Shown: positions 1 through 8,376 of the stretch, piece by piece
How positions within the stretch are numbered: the first letter of the stretch is position 1
Layout of the letters: each line of letters begins with the position of its first letter
The notes under the pieces: model-generated
What the model was told of the DNA's origin: nothing
Seen by the model: the letters and a program-made list of their open reading frames with translations, nothing else
The model's database searches: none
Position numbers and translations under genes: made by a program
From: Ferdinandcohnia salidurans
GTDB taxonomy: Bacteria > Bacillota > Bacilli > Bacillales > Bacillaceae_L
Assembly (NCBI RefSeq): GCF_042680725.1
Contig: NZ_JBHUEK010000031.1
Span: 186,001-250,000, forward strand
Reading direction: 5' to 3'
DNA: 64,000 nt

Positions 1-89
1 AAATCAAGGTATATAGAACGGACACAAATGGAGCCATACAATACCGTTTTTTCAAAAATTCAGGAACCTTTATAACCACAATTCCATAA
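1..89 (+). CDS. comEC: ComEC/Rec2 competence channel, 3' end only
   Basis: Only the last 28 codons are present, in frame from base 3 to the TAA at 87-89. The residues (VYRTDTNGAIQYRF, then a Gly-Thr-Phe ending) resemble the end of the metallo-beta-lactamase-like domain of ComEC, the membrane channel for DNA uptake. The position directly before yqzM and holA matches the comE locus of Bacillus. The identification rests on a short tail plus gene order, so it is good but not certain. Confidence 0.7.
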   Translation, partial: IKVYRTDTNGAIQYRFFKNSGTFITTIP

Positions 90-111
90 GATACAGTAAA
101 GGCAAGGAACG

Positions 112-140
112 AAAAAAGACTGCCATATATAGGCAGTCTT
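112..140 (-). terminator. rho-independent terminator of yqzM
   Basis: A perfect 9-bp stem (AAGACTGCC at 116-124 with GGCAGTCTT at 132-140) has a 7-nt loop. Read on the minus strand it is followed by a T run (complement of A112-117), so it ends the yqzM transcript. Confidence 0.85.
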
Positions 141-168
141 GGTTTTGACAGTATGTATTCTGTCGAAA

Positions 169-303
169 TTAAGCTCCGATAATTTTAATTAATGTTGCGA
201 TAATGAAAATTATTGCGAAGAAGCCAAATGATGCAACGAAAGCTACTCCAGCATCGATAACGTCATTTCGTGTGTTTTTTATATTCTTTTCAAATTCGTT
301 CAC
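169..303 (-). CDS. yqzM: YqzM-type small membrane protein
   Basis: A 44-residue protein with a GTG start. Its ribosome site, GGAGGGG, lies 6 bases upstream. The N-terminal half is charged (NEFEKNIKNTRNDVIDAG). The C-terminal half is one hydrophobic helix (roughly residues 17-40). The sequence and the place between comEC and holA, on the opposite strand, match the uncharacterised YqzM family of Bacillus. Its function is unknown. The convergent terminator lies just past its stop. Confidence 0.85.
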   Translation of the reverse strand: MNEFEKNIKNTRNDVIDAGVAFVASFGFFAIIFIIATLIKIIGA

Positions 304-372
304 GCCTAACCCCTCCTAAACAGTTATAGTATAGCCTAACTAGTTAAAAAAATCTATAATTCCTTTAAAAAG

Positions 373-429
373 TTGGTTTTGTTTTATAGACCAAAAGTTA
401 GAAACCTCAGGTAAATAAAACAAAGCCAA
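373..429. other. inverted repeat upstream of yqzM
   Basis: A 15-bp AT-rich stem with a single G-T wobble (373-387 with 415-429) encloses a 27-nt loop. No T run follows on either strand in the right place, so this is not an obvious terminator. It lies about 70 bp upstream of the yqzM start. Nothing else was recognised between 304 and about 540. Confidence 0.35.
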
Positions 430-570
430 AAAAAGGTAGTACCCTTTTTCCCCTATTATCCGATACTCTTCCTTTATTAACAACACTTGTCACAAATAGT
501 TCAAAAAAACAATGTAAATCCTAATAGTACATAAGAATAACATCACAGCAAACGTCAGGTTACAAATAAT

Positions 571-655
571 CATTACTCGACAAGATACCCGGGGCTTGTT
601 TGGTAATGTTTCTATAGATAGGGAATTGGCTAAAACCAATTCCCTTTGTATTTTT
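571..655 (+). ncRNA. possible small structured RNA with its own terminator
   Basis: Two hairpins stand in tandem. The first is CATTAC(571-576)/GTAATG(603-608) with an inner ACAAG/CTTGT stem and a CCCGGG-containing loop. The second is GGGAATTGG(621-629)/CCAATTCCC(636-644) followed by a T-rich tail, which is terminator-like. Both lie upstream of the predicted holA promoter, so they are not part of the holA leader. No open reading frame covers them. A clear promoter upstream was not found; this is a candidate only. Confidence 0.35.
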
Positions 656-662
656 ATGGAGG

Positions 663-691
663 TTGAAATATTTGTGTTTTACCGATACGAT
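663..691 (+). promoter_or_regulatory. sigma-A promoter for holA
   Basis: TTGAAA, a 17-bp spacer and TACGAT, ending about 40 bp before the holA start codon. Confidence 0.6.
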
Positions 692-730
692 TAGATAAGA
701 ATTGAAGGCTAACAGTGGAGAGGAATATGT

Positions 731-1747
731 ATGAATTTAGAGCTTTGGAAAAAAATTAAGAAAAGGCAATTTGCCCCTGTCTATTTATTACATGGTTCAG
801 AAACCTTTTTAATACAGGAAACAAAGGAGTTACTGATCAAATATAGCATTGAAGAGGAAGAAAAAGATTTTAACCTATCTATTTTTGATTTAGAGGAGAC
901 ACCCGTTGAAATTGCATTGGCTGATGCTGAGACCCTTCCTTTTATGGGAGAAAGACGCCTGGTTATTTTACAAAATCCACACTTTTTAACAGCTGAAAAG
1001 AGTAAGGAAAAGGTTGAGCATAATGTAACGGTACTTGAACAATATTTAAATGAACCTGCTCCTTTTACGATTCTTGTCGTTACGGCACCGTATGAAAAGT
1101 TAGATGAGCGGAAGAAGATTGTTAAGCAGTTAAAGAAAAATGCTGAAGTGTTGACTGTTAATACATTATCTGAAAAGGATTTACATAGCTGGATAACTGA
1201 AAGAACGAACCAACATCAGGTTACTATTTCACCCTCTGCGATTCAGGAACTGTTACATGTGGCAGGGACGAATCTTATGAACATAACCCAAGAAATCGAT
1301 AAAATGTGTTTATATCTTGGGGGAAATGGAGCGATAACTGAGGAAACCGTGAAATTGCTGGTACCCAGATCTTTGGAGCAAAATATTTTTTCGTTGATTG
1401 ATAAGGTAGTGAATAGGAAACTCGATGAGGCACTAAGAATATTTTATGACCTTTTGCAAAATAATGAAGAGCCCATCAAAATATTATCTTTGCTTGCTAC
1501 ACAGTTTAGATTGATTTTTCAGGTGAAGGAGCTATCTAGACAAGGTTACGGACAACAACAGATTGCTGGAAATCTTAAAGTTCATCCGTTCCGGGTCAAG
1601 CTTGCAGGTGGACAAGCAAATTTATTTACACAGGAAGAATTACTGGGAATTTTGAGCCAGCTTGCTGAAGCTGACTATGAAATGAAAAACGGAAAAAAGG
1701 ATAAAAAATTAATTTTGGAATTATTTATTATGAAGTTAGGGAAGTAA
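731..1747 (+). CDS. holA: DNA polymerase III subunit delta
   Basis: A 338-residue protein matching the HolA/YqeN family (delta subunit of the clamp loader). It opens the beta sliding clamp so it can be loaded onto primed DNA. The N-terminal segment APVYLLHGSE followed by an acidic, helical stretch is typical of the AAA+-like delta fold, which lacks working Walker motifs. The C-terminal third is helical (collar domain). The ATG at 731 follows a GGAGAGG site. It is a single-gene transcript, converging on rpsT through a shared terminator. Confidence 0.93.
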   Translation: MNLELWKKIKKRQFAPVYLLHGSETFLIQETKELLIKYSIEEEEKDFNLSIFDLEETPVEIALADAETLPFMGERRLVILQNPHFLTAEKSKEKVEHNVTVLEQYLNEPAPFTILVVTAPYEKLDERKKIVKQLKKNAEVLTVNTLSEKDLHSWITERTNQHQVTISPSAIQELLHVAGTNLMNITQEIDKMCLYLGGNGAITEETVKLLVPRSLEQNIFSLIDKVVNRKLDEALRIFYDLLQNNEEPIKILSLLATQFRLIFQVKELSRQGYGQQQIAGNLKVHPFRVKLAGGQANLFTQEELLGILSQLAEADYEMKNGKKDKKLILELFIMKLGK

Positions 1748-1763
1748 AATAGAACGCAAAAAA

Positions 1764-1786
1764 AAACGACTCAAATCGAGTCGTTT
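1764..1786. terminator. bidirectional terminator between holA and rpsT
   Basis: A perfect 9-bp stem AAACGACTC/GAGTCGTTT with an AAATC loop has an A run on the left and a T-rich tail on the right. It can therefore end both convergent transcripts. Confidence 0.85.
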
Positions 1787-1791
1787 ATTTA

Positions 1792-2058
1792 TTATGCGTT
1801 AACCTCGTTAAGTTTTTTCGCTAGACGAGATTTTTGACGGTCAGCAACATTTTTATGGATAAGACCTTTACGAGCCGCTTTGTCAAGCTTGCTTGAAGCA
1901 GTAAGATAAGCTGCTTTTGCGTTTTCAACGTCATTGTTAGCAACTGAAGCTTCAAAGTTTTTTACAGCAGTACGCATTGCAGACTTAACAGTCGCGTTAT
2001 GAGCACGGCTTTCATCACTTGTTTTTACACGTTTGATAGCTGATTTAATATTTGGCAT
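1792..2058 (-). CDS. rpsT: 30S ribosomal protein S20
   Basis: An 88-residue, Lys/Ala-rich helical protein beginning MPNIKSAIKRVK, the usual S20 start. S20 binds 16S rRNA in the body of the small subunit. An upstream in-frame start would add eight residues, but the GGAGGTG site (6 bases before base 2058) fixes this ATG. It stands alone on the minus strand between holA and gpr, as in B. subtilis. The roughly 260-bp gap to gpr holds its promoter, which I could not pin down. Confidence 0.97.
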   Translation of the reverse strand: MPNIKSAIKRVKTSDESRAHNATVKSAMRTAVKNFEASVANNDVENAKAAYLTASSKLDKAARKGLIHKNVADRQKSRLAKKLNEVNA

Positions 2059-2256
2059 ACTTTCACCTCCTGCGAATATCAAGATGATCTAACACGCAAT
2101 CATCTACGAAACTTAACGAAAACCTTCTCTTATAAAGTTTTCTTCGCTTAATGATCTCTTATACATTCATTGATACTCTGATGTTACAACAAAAGTTATT
2201 CTATCAAATTGGCTGTGAGAATGCAATACCAATCTATTTCCTACTTGATAAAAATT

Positions 2257-2286
2257 GCATGAACCACATTTTAACAGGTAAAGATA
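2257..2286 (+). promoter_or_regulatory. predicted sigma-F (forespore) promoter of gpr
   Basis: GCATG at 2257-2261, 15 bp, then GGTAAAGATA at 2277-2286. Compared with the sigma-F pattern GYATA-N15-GGnnAnAHTR there is one mismatch in the -10 and the last -35 base is G. In B. subtilis gpr is transcribed in the forespore by sigma-F and sigma-G, which supports the call. Confidence 0.5.
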
Positions 2287-2318
2287 TAGATACTATGTAA
2301 AAATTGGAGGTCATTGGA

Positions 2319-3446
2319 ATGGGAGAACAACTAGACTTAACAAAATACTCTGTTCGTACTGACTTAGCGCTAGAAGCAAGCGCAATGGCAGTCGAGGAAC
2401 GAAATAAAACACTAAAAGAAGATCAACAGCCCGTATCAGAAATTGAAGGTGTCATCATAAAAGAGAGACAAGAGGATGGAATTACCATCTCCACAGTCGA
2501 AATTACCGAGGAAGGCGCTAATGCAATCGGAAAGAAAAAAGGAAATTATTTAACACTAGAAGTTCAGGGGATACGGCAAAAAGATTCAGAACTCCAGCAA
2601 AAGGTGCAAGAAGTATTCGCAAAGGAATTTAATCATTTTTTATCAAAACTAAATATTGGGAAAGATGCTAGTTGCCTAGTTGTTGGTTTAGGAAATTGGA
2701 ATGTCACACCAGATGCGCTTGGGCCGTTGGCAGTTGAAAACCTGGTCATAACAAGACACCTCTTTGAGCTCCAGCCTGAAAATGTGCAGGATGGCTTTCG
2801 CTCTGTAAGTGCGATTGCACCAGGGGTGATGGGATTAACAGGAATCGAAACAAGTGACATCATCTACGGAGTCATCGAAAAATCAAAGCCTGATTTTATT
2901 ATTGCCATCGACGCATTGGCAGCACGTTCGGTTGAGCGGGTGAATTCAACGATTCAAATATCAGACACTGGTATCCATCCGGGTTCTGGAGTTGGAAACA
3001 AACGTAAAGAATTAAGTAAGGATTCTTTGGGTATTCCTGTAATCGCAATTGGAATTCCAACAGTTGTTGACGCTGTTTCTATTACAAGTGACGCGTTTGA
3101 TTTTATTTTAAAGCATTTTGGTAGAGAGCTTAAAGAAGGGGATAAGCCTTCACGTTCTCTCATTCCTGCAGGTATGACTTTTGGAGAGAAAAAAGTATTA
3201 ACAGACGATGACTTGCCTGGTGAGCAAGAAAGAAATACTTTCTTAGGGATCGTCGGAACTCTACCAGAGGATGAGAAAAGAAAGTTAATTCATGAAGTGC
3301 TGTCCCCTCTTGGTCATAACTTAATGGTTACCCCAAAAGAGGTCGATGTCTTCATTGAGGACATGGCAAATGTGATAGCAGGTGGCCTTAATACTGCATT
3401 ACATGGTGAGATTGGCCAAGATAATTCAGGTGCATATACTCATTAA
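2319..3446 (+). CDS. gpr: germination protease (spore protease GPR)
   Basis: A 375-residue protein of peptidase family A25. It degrades the small acid-soluble spore proteins on DNA during germination to supply amino acids. The start at 2319 is chosen because GGAGG lies 8 bases before it; a TTG 15 bases upstream overlaps the ribosome site. The first 15 residues (MGEQLDLTKYSVRTD) form the propeptide, with the family self-cleavage site between Asp15 and Leu16 (RTD-LA). Glycine-rich segments GLGNWNVTPDALGP and ALAARS are conserved. It is followed by spoIIP, the usual sporulation pair. Confidence 0.96.
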   Translation: MGEQLDLTKYSVRTDLALEASAMAVEERNKTLKEDQQPVSEIEGVIIKERQEDGITISTVEITEEGANAIGKKKGNYLTLEVQGIRQKDSELQQKVQEVFAKEFNHFLSKLNIGKDASCLVVGLGNWNVTPDALGPLAVENLVITRHLFELQPENVQDGFRSVSAIAPGVMGLTGIETSDIIYGVIEKSKPDFIIAIDALAARSVERVNSTIQISDTGIHPGSGVGNKRKELSKDSLGIPVIAIGIPTVVDAVSITSDAFDFILKHFGRELKEGDKPSRSLIPAGMTFGEKKVLTDDDLPGEQERNTFLGIVGTLPEDEKRKLIHEVLSPLGHNLMVTPKEVDVFIEDMANVIAGGLNTALHGEIGQDNSGAYTH

Positions 3447-3534
3447 TAAAATTGAATAGATTCTATCATTTCAGTTCTACTAACTCTTGTTTGCTCATAT
3501 CAATATGATAGACAAACCATTGAGGAGGTAGAAT

Positions 3535-4731
3535 ATGAAGGGCTTTCGATCTCAAGGAATGATGATCTCAATTCAAGGAACCAGCGTTGTAAAAGGGATT
3601 CTATTCCTCATATTTAGCTTTATTTTATTGTTTACGATAACGGGAGCAATTGTCTCTCTTAAACCAGAATTTAGAATAAGTTCTTCGTCTATAAGTAATG
3701 TTGCAACAAATCTCTCAGGGGAAGCACTTGTTCATTTATTAGGGTATGAAAACCATTATTTCGTTCAAGGCTTACCTGAATCTACTACGAAACCAGACTA
3801 TGTAGGAGCCGTTTTTAAAGCAGCGACAAACCTTACATTAGATGACCCACGGAGCTTCTTAGGCAGGGAGCTCCCTGGATTCTCGATTTTTGACGGGAAG
3901 ATCATTGTAGCAGGTGAAGGAACCAATTACACGAATATGCCGATAGAGTCTCCGCCACCATTAGATGTTTTACTAGATGAAAGAAAAGTGGCTACCCAAA
4001 ATGTTGAACAGGCAGAAAAGCCTACTAAACCTGTGCCACCACCAACGATGACAACCGGCGAGAAAAAAGTTGCCTATATATATCACACCCACTCGTCAGA
4101 AGCCTACTTCCCACATTTAAAAGGCGTGGATACAAATAATGCGAATAATGCAAGACATCCTGAAGTGAATGTAACCAAAGTAGGGGAAATGCTTCAGCAA
4201 GAATTAGAGGCAAGAGGAATTGGTACAGATATTGATAAGACAAATATGGATCAGTATATAAAAGGAAAAGGATACAATTGGTATCAATCATATAAAGCTT
4301 CTGGCGAGATTATGGCTAGCGCTATGTCAAGTAATAAGGAATTAAATTACTTCATTGATATTCACCGGGATGCACATAGAAAAGAAAAAACCACAGTGAC
4401 AATTAACGGAAAATCCTATGCAAAAATAGCATTTATTGTTGGATCAGACAATCCCAACATTGCTAAAAATCTTGAGCTTGCCAATTCGCTCCATGATATT
4501 TTTGAAAAAAAATATCCAGGTTTAAATCGAGGTATTTTTAAACAAGGTGGAGTTGGCAATAATGGAGTATATAACCAAGATAAATCTGGAAATGCCATGT
4601 TAATTGAATTTGGTGGTGTCGATAATAATTTCGAAGAACTCCGCCGAACAGCAGCAGCCGTAGCGGATGTCTTAGCAGAATACTACTGGCAAGCTGAAAA
4701 AGTGGATGCGAATGAAACGAATAAAGAATAG
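3535..4731 (+). CDS. spoIIP: stage II sporulation protein P, peptidoglycan amidase/endopeptidase
   Basis: A 398-residue protein with an N-terminal membrane anchor (roughly residues 20-42) and an extracytoplasmic catalytic domain of the SpoIIP family. With SpoIID and SpoIIM it removes septal peptidoglycan during engulfment of the forespore. Likely zinc-binding or catalytic segments are IYHTHSSEAY, FIDIHRDAHR and the late IEFGG glutamate. The ATG follows GAGGAGG. It is 88 bp after gpr and 21 bp before yqxA, with a terminator only after yqxA, so some transcription probably reads through from gpr. Confidence 0.95.
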   Translation: MKGFRSQGMMISIQGTSVVKGILFLIFSFILLFTITGAIVSLKPEFRISSSSISNVATNLSGEALVHLLGYENHYFVQGLPESTTKPDYVGAVFKAATNLTLDDPRSFLGRELPGFSIFDGKIIVAGEGTNYTNMPIESPPPLDVLLDERKVATQNVEQAEKPTKPVPPPTMTTGEKKVAYIYHTHSSEAYFPHLKGVDTNNANNARHPEVNVTKVGEMLQQELEARGIGTDIDKTNMDQYIKGKGYNWYQSYKASGEIMASAMSSNKELNYFIDIHRDAHRKEKTTVTINGKSYAKIAFIVGSDNPNIAKNLELANSLHDIFEKKYPGLNRGIFKQGGVGNNGVYNQDKSGNAMLIEFGGVDNNFEELRRTAAAVADVLAEYYWQAEKVDANETNKE

Positions 4732-4752
4732 GCAATAAAGGGAGTAATTCCA

Positions 4753-5106
4753 ATGGTTAAATTCATGATGAAATGTTTTTTAATAGTAACCGTACTTCTT
4801 CTGGGCGTATTGATCGGCATGCAGCAGGCGAATGAAGGGATGAAGAAAATGAGGGGCTATAATGACCCCTCCCTTCAAGGCGCCTTTCATATTTCCGACA
4901 ATAACGGTGAAGTTGAAGCATCTGTCTTAGGCCGAAAGGTCACGAGTCATGACCTAGAAGAAAAACAGAAACAACTAGAAAATGTTGAATCATTTAACTT
5001 TTTTTCAAGTATTGGTGAAAAACTAGGAAATGGAATCAGTGCTATTTTTGAAAAAATCATGATTGCTATTGGAAATGGAATTGGACATTTACTTGATAAA
5101 ATTTAG
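4753..5106 (+). CDS. yqxA: YqxA family protein (DUF3679)
   Basis: A 117-residue protein with one N-terminal hydrophobic segment (residues 5-22), then a hydrophilic region, and a short C-terminal amphipathic stretch rich in Gly and Ile. It matches YqxA of Bacillus, found next to spoIIP in spore formers. No biochemical function is known. GGGAG precedes the ATG. The gene is co-directional with spoIIP and ends the gpr-spoIIP group before a strong terminator. Confidence 0.85.
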   Translation: MVKFMMKCFLIVTVLLLGVLIGMQQANEGMKKMRGYNDPSLQGAFHISDNNGEVEASVLGRKVTSHDLEEKQKQLENVESFNFFSSIGEKLGNGISAIFEKIMIAIGNGIGHLLDKI

Positions 5107-5107
5107 A

Positions 5108-5147
5108 AGAGAGCATGCTATAAAATAAAAAGCAAGCTCTCTTTGTT
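5108..5147 (+). terminator. terminator after yqxA
   Basis: AGAGAGC(5108-5114) and TGCT pair with AGCA and GCTCTCT(5136-5142), followed by TTGTTT. Confidence 0.8.
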
Positions 5148-5235
5148 TATGGTCGTTTTTTTTCGTAATTGAATGTGAGAAAATAGTTCTGTATAATCTA
5201 ATCTAGTGTAGTTGTTCCATACAGGAGGATTTTTA

Positions 5236-7059
5236 ATGAACCAAGAAGAGAGACGTAATAGACAATCTAGAATTCGAAATTTTTCAATTATTGCTCATAT
5301 AGACCATGGTAAATCAACATTGGCTGACCGGATACTTGAAAAAACAAATGCATTAACCCATCGCGAAATGAAAGAACAATTGCTAGATTCCATGGACCTA
5401 GAAAGAGAACGTGGCATAACGATTAAATTAAACGCGGTACAATTAAAATATAAGGCAAAAGATGGTGAGGAATATATATTCCATCTTATTGACACCCCAG
5501 GACATGTTGACTTTACATATGAAGTTTCACGGAGTCTAGCAGCATGTGAGGGTGCAGTACTCGTTGTCGATGCAGCACAGGGGATTGAGGCACAAACACT
5601 AGCAAATGTGTACCTCGCTTTAGACAATGACTTAGAAATATTACCGGTAATTAATAAAATCGACTTACCAAGTGCGGACCCAGAGCGCGTTAGACAAGAA
5701 GTTGAAGATGTTATCGGACTTGATGCGTCAGAAGCTGTTTTAGCCTCTGCGAAAGCGGGTATTGGAATTGAAGAGATATTAGAGCAGGTTGTTGAAAAAG
5801 TCCCTGCACCGCAGGGTGACCCTGAAGCACCTCTAAAAGCTCTTATTTTTGACTCTTTATATGACCCGTATCGTGGTGTAGTTGCGTACATTCGTGTCAT
5901 AGAAGGTAAAGTCAGACCTGGTGATAAAATAAAAATGATGGCAACAGGTAAGGAGTTTGAAGTGATTGAAGCGGGCGTATTTACACCTCGCGCAACCCTT
6001 CAGGAAGAGTTAACTGTTGGGGACGTTGGATTTTTAACAGCAGCAATCAAAAATGTTGGGGATACTCGTGTAGGTGATACGATTACGAACGCGAAAAATG
6101 GTGCTACTGAGCCCCTACCAGGATATAGACGCTTAAATCCTATGGTGTATTGTGGTTTATATCCTATCGATACAGCTAAATATAATGATTTACGTGAAGC
6201 ATTAGAAAAACTTGAATTAAATGATGCAGCCCTTCAATTCGAACCAGAGACTTCTCAAGCGCTAGGCTTTGGTTTCCGATGTGGATTTTTAGGTTTATTG
6301 CATATGGAAATCATTCAAGAAAGAATTGAAAGAGAATTTAAAATCGACTTAATTACTACTGCACCAAGCGTTATTTACGATGTGTTTCTAACGGATGGTA
6401 CAGACGTACGAATTGATAACCCAGCATCAATGCCGGATCCACAGAAAATTGACAGAATTGAAGAGCCTTACGTAAAAGCAACCATGATGGTTCCAAATGA
6501 TTATGTCGGTGCTGTTATGGAGTTATGCCAAGGCAAACGTGGTATCTTCATTGATATGCAGTATCTTGATGAAAGACGAGTAAGTATCGTCTATGAAATT
6601 CCACTTGCAGAGATTGTATATGATTTCTTTGACCAATTAAAATCAAGTACAAAAGGCTATGCGTCATTTGACTATGAATTAATAGGTTACAAGCCTTCAA
6701 AGCTTGTGAAGATGGATATTTTATTAAATGCTGAAAAAGTAGATGCATTGTCCTTCATCGTCCACAAGGATTCAGCTTATGATCGAGGAAAAGTGATCGT
6801 AGAAAAGCTAAAGGAATTAATTCCAAGACAGCATTTTGAAGTGCCTATTCAAGCAGCGGTTGGTCAAAAGATTATCGCTCGCTCAACCATTAAGGCAATG
6901 CGTAAAAATGTATTAGCAAAATGTTACGGTGGGGACATTTCCCGTAAACGTAAGCTTCTTGAAAAACAAAAAGAAGGTAAGAAACGAATGAAGCAAGTCG
7001 GCTCAGTCGAAGTACCTCAAGAGGCATTCATGGCAGTATTGAAAATGGATGATAAATAA
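5236..7059 (+). CDS. lepA: elongation factor 4 (LepA), ribosome back-translocating GTPase
   Basis: A 607-residue translational GTPase. G1 AHIDHGKST, G3 DTPGHVDF and G4 NKIDLP lie in the first 130 residues. EF-G-like domains II, III and V follow, then the LepA-specific basic C-terminal domain (CYGGDISRKRKLLEKQKEGKKR). It acts on stalled or mistranslocated ribosomes. Start 5236 follows AGGAGGAT; an in-frame extension to 5212 would read through the ribosome site. It is monocistronic or lightly linked to hemW, with its own terminator. Confidence 0.97.
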   Translation: MNQEERRNRQSRIRNFSIIAHIDHGKSTLADRILEKTNALTHREMKEQLLDSMDLERERGITIKLNAVQLKYKAKDGEEYIFHLIDTPGHVDFTYEVSRSLAACEGAVLVVDAAQGIEAQTLANVYLALDNDLEILPVINKIDLPSADPERVRQEVEDVIGLDASEAVLASAKAGIGIEEILEQVVEKVPAPQGDPEAPLKALIFDSLYDPYRGVVAYIRVIEGKVRPGDKIKMMATGKEFEVIEAGVFTPRATLQEELTVGDVGFLTAAIKNVGDTRVGDTITNAKNGATEPLPGYRRLNPMVYCGLYPIDTAKYNDLREALEKLELNDAALQFEPETSQALGFGFRCGFLGLLHMEIIQERIEREFKIDLITTAPSVIYDVFLTDGTDVRIDNPASMPDPQKIDRIEEPYVKATMMVPNDYVGAVMELCQGKRGIFIDMQYLDERRVSIVYEIPLAEIVYDFFDQLKSSTKGYASFDYELIGYKPSKLVKMDILLNAEKVDALSFIVHKDSAYDRGKVIVEKLKELIPRQHFEVPIQAAVGQKIIARSTIKAMRKNVLAKCYGGDISRKRKLLEKQKEGKKRMKQVGSVEVPQEAFMAVLKMDDK

Positions 7060-7068
7060 AGTAAGAGG

Positions 7069-7094
7069 CCGCAGACTTTTCTGCGGTTTTCTTT
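7069..7094 (+). terminator. terminator after lepA
   Basis: CCGCAG/CTGCGG stem with a 6-nt loop, followed by TTTTCTTT. Confidence 0.85.
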
Positions 7095-7137
7095 ATTCCA
7101 CTAACCGCGACATCCGCTTATAGAAAGAAGTGATTTT

Positions 7138-8274
7138 TTGGTACAAGCAGCATACCTTCACATCCCGTTTTGTGAACAAATTTGTCACTATTGTGATTTC
7201 AATAAAGTTTTTCTAAAAGGACAACCCGTTGATGAATATCTTCAATACATGGATACTGAAATGAAAAATACAGTCGAGGCTTATCCACCTTCGACTCTCA
7301 AAACCATCTTCGTTGGTGGGGGAACGCCAACCGTTCTTTCCGCAAACCAGTTAGAGAAATTCCTAACGAGTATTAATCAATATTTAAAGCCCCAAAGCGA
7401 TACAATCGAATTCACCTTTGAAGCAAACCCTGGTGATCTTACAGAGGATAAATTAAAAATATTACTTGATTCAGGTGTCAATCGAATAAGTTTTGGAGTA
7501 CAAACTTTCGATGATGAGCTCCTCAAAGCTATTGGTAGAACACATCGTCGTGAAGATGTTTTTCACACAATTGATTTGGCGAAACATGTTGGGTTTAAAA
7601 ACATTAGTATTGATTTAATGTATGCTTTACCCCAACAAACGATAGAAAGTTTTCAAGAATCACTTAACTTAGCTTTTTCACTAGATGTAGAGCATGTATC
7701 AGCATACTCTCTCATTATTGAACCAAAAACAGTGTTCTATAATTTGATGAGAAAAGGGAAACTGAATCTGCCAAGTCAGGAAAATGAAGCAAGAATGTAT
7801 GAAATTTTAATGGCGGAAATGGAAAAGCATGGTTTCCATCAATATGAAATTAGTAACTTCTCAAAGGATGGCTATGAAAGTCGCCATAATCTAACGTATT
7901 GGGACAATGAAGAATACTATGGAATTGGCGCAGGCGCCCATAGTTATGTGGCAGGAAGAAGAATTTCAAATGCCGGTCCAATTAAAAAATATATGCAAGC
8001 CATAGACGAACATCGCTTTCCGTATGTCGAAACACATGAAGTAACAAAACAAGAAAAAATGGAAGAAGAGCTTTTTCTAGGTTTGCGTAAAACAAAAGGA
8101 GTTTCGCTCTCTCATTTTTCGGAAAAATTTTCAATCAGTATTTTTGATGTTTTTGCAGACCAAATTAAAGAACAAAAAGAAAAAGGTTTGTTAGAAGAAA
8201 AAGATGATTATATTCGGTTAACACAAGCCGGAAAATTTCTTGGAAATGAAGTTTTTCAAGCGTTTTTGCTGTAG
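7138..8274 (+). CDS. hemW: HemW, radical SAM heme chaperone (formerly HemN-like)
   Basis: A 378-residue radical SAM protein. The cluster motif CEQICHYC gives Cys12, Cys16 and Cys19, followed by DFNK. The GGGTPT segment is the usual SAM-binding stretch. The family was first annotated as oxygen-independent coproporphyrinogen oxidase, but proteins of this length and motif behave as heme-binding HemW. The start is a TTG with an AAAGAAGTG site upstream. It stands before hrcA, as in B. subtilis. The exact role in this organism is inferred. Confidence 0.9.
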   Translation: MVQAAYLHIPFCEQICHYCDFNKVFLKGQPVDEYLQYMDTEMKNTVEAYPPSTLKTIFVGGGTPTVLSANQLEKFLTSINQYLKPQSDTIEFTFEANPGDLTEDKLKILLDSGVNRISFGVQTFDDELLKAIGRTHRREDVFHTIDLAKHVGFKNISIDLMYALPQQTIESFQESLNLAFSLDVEHVSAYSLIIEPKTVFYNLMRKGKLNLPSQENEARMYEILMAEMEKHGFHQYEISNFSKDGYESRHNLTYWDNEEYYGIGAGAHSYVAGRRISNAGPIKKYMQAIDEHRFPYVETHEVTKQEKMEEELFLGLRKTKGVSLSHFSEKFSISIFDVFADQIKEQKEKGLLEEKDDYIRLTQAGKFLGNEVFQAFLL

Positions 8275-8295
8275 ATAAAGAAGGAGTTTAAATCG

Positions 8296-8324
8296 TTGAC
8301 AATGGCACGCGTATTTGGTAATTT
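8296..8324 (+). promoter_or_regulatory. sigma-A promoter of the hrcA-grpE-dnaK operon
   Basis: A consensus TTGACA, a 17-bp spacer and TAATTT. The expected start of transcription is just before the CIRCE operator. Confidence 0.75.
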
Positions 8325-8334
8325 AATTATAGAA

Positions 8335-8361
8335 TTAGCACTCGCAGATTAGGAGTGCTAA
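8335..8361 (+). promoter_or_regulatory. CIRCE operator (HrcA binding site)
   Basis: A perfect TTAGCACTC-N9-GAGTGCTAA inverted repeat. It lies between the promoter and the hrcA start, where HrcA binding blocks transcription at normal temperature. As part of the mRNA it also places a hairpin in front of the hrcA ribosome site. Confidence 0.98.
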
Positions 8362-8376
8362 CAGAGGTGATGTTCC

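Noticed and set aside
2304..2318. TTG at 2304 as the gpr start
   Set aside because: It overlaps the GGAGG ribosome site of the ATG at 2319. The latter also gives the known 15-residue propeptide.
5295..5900. 201-residue open frame antisense to lepA
   Set aside because: A shadow of the lepA codon pattern, rich in Ser and Thr, with no ribosome site and no recognisable domain.
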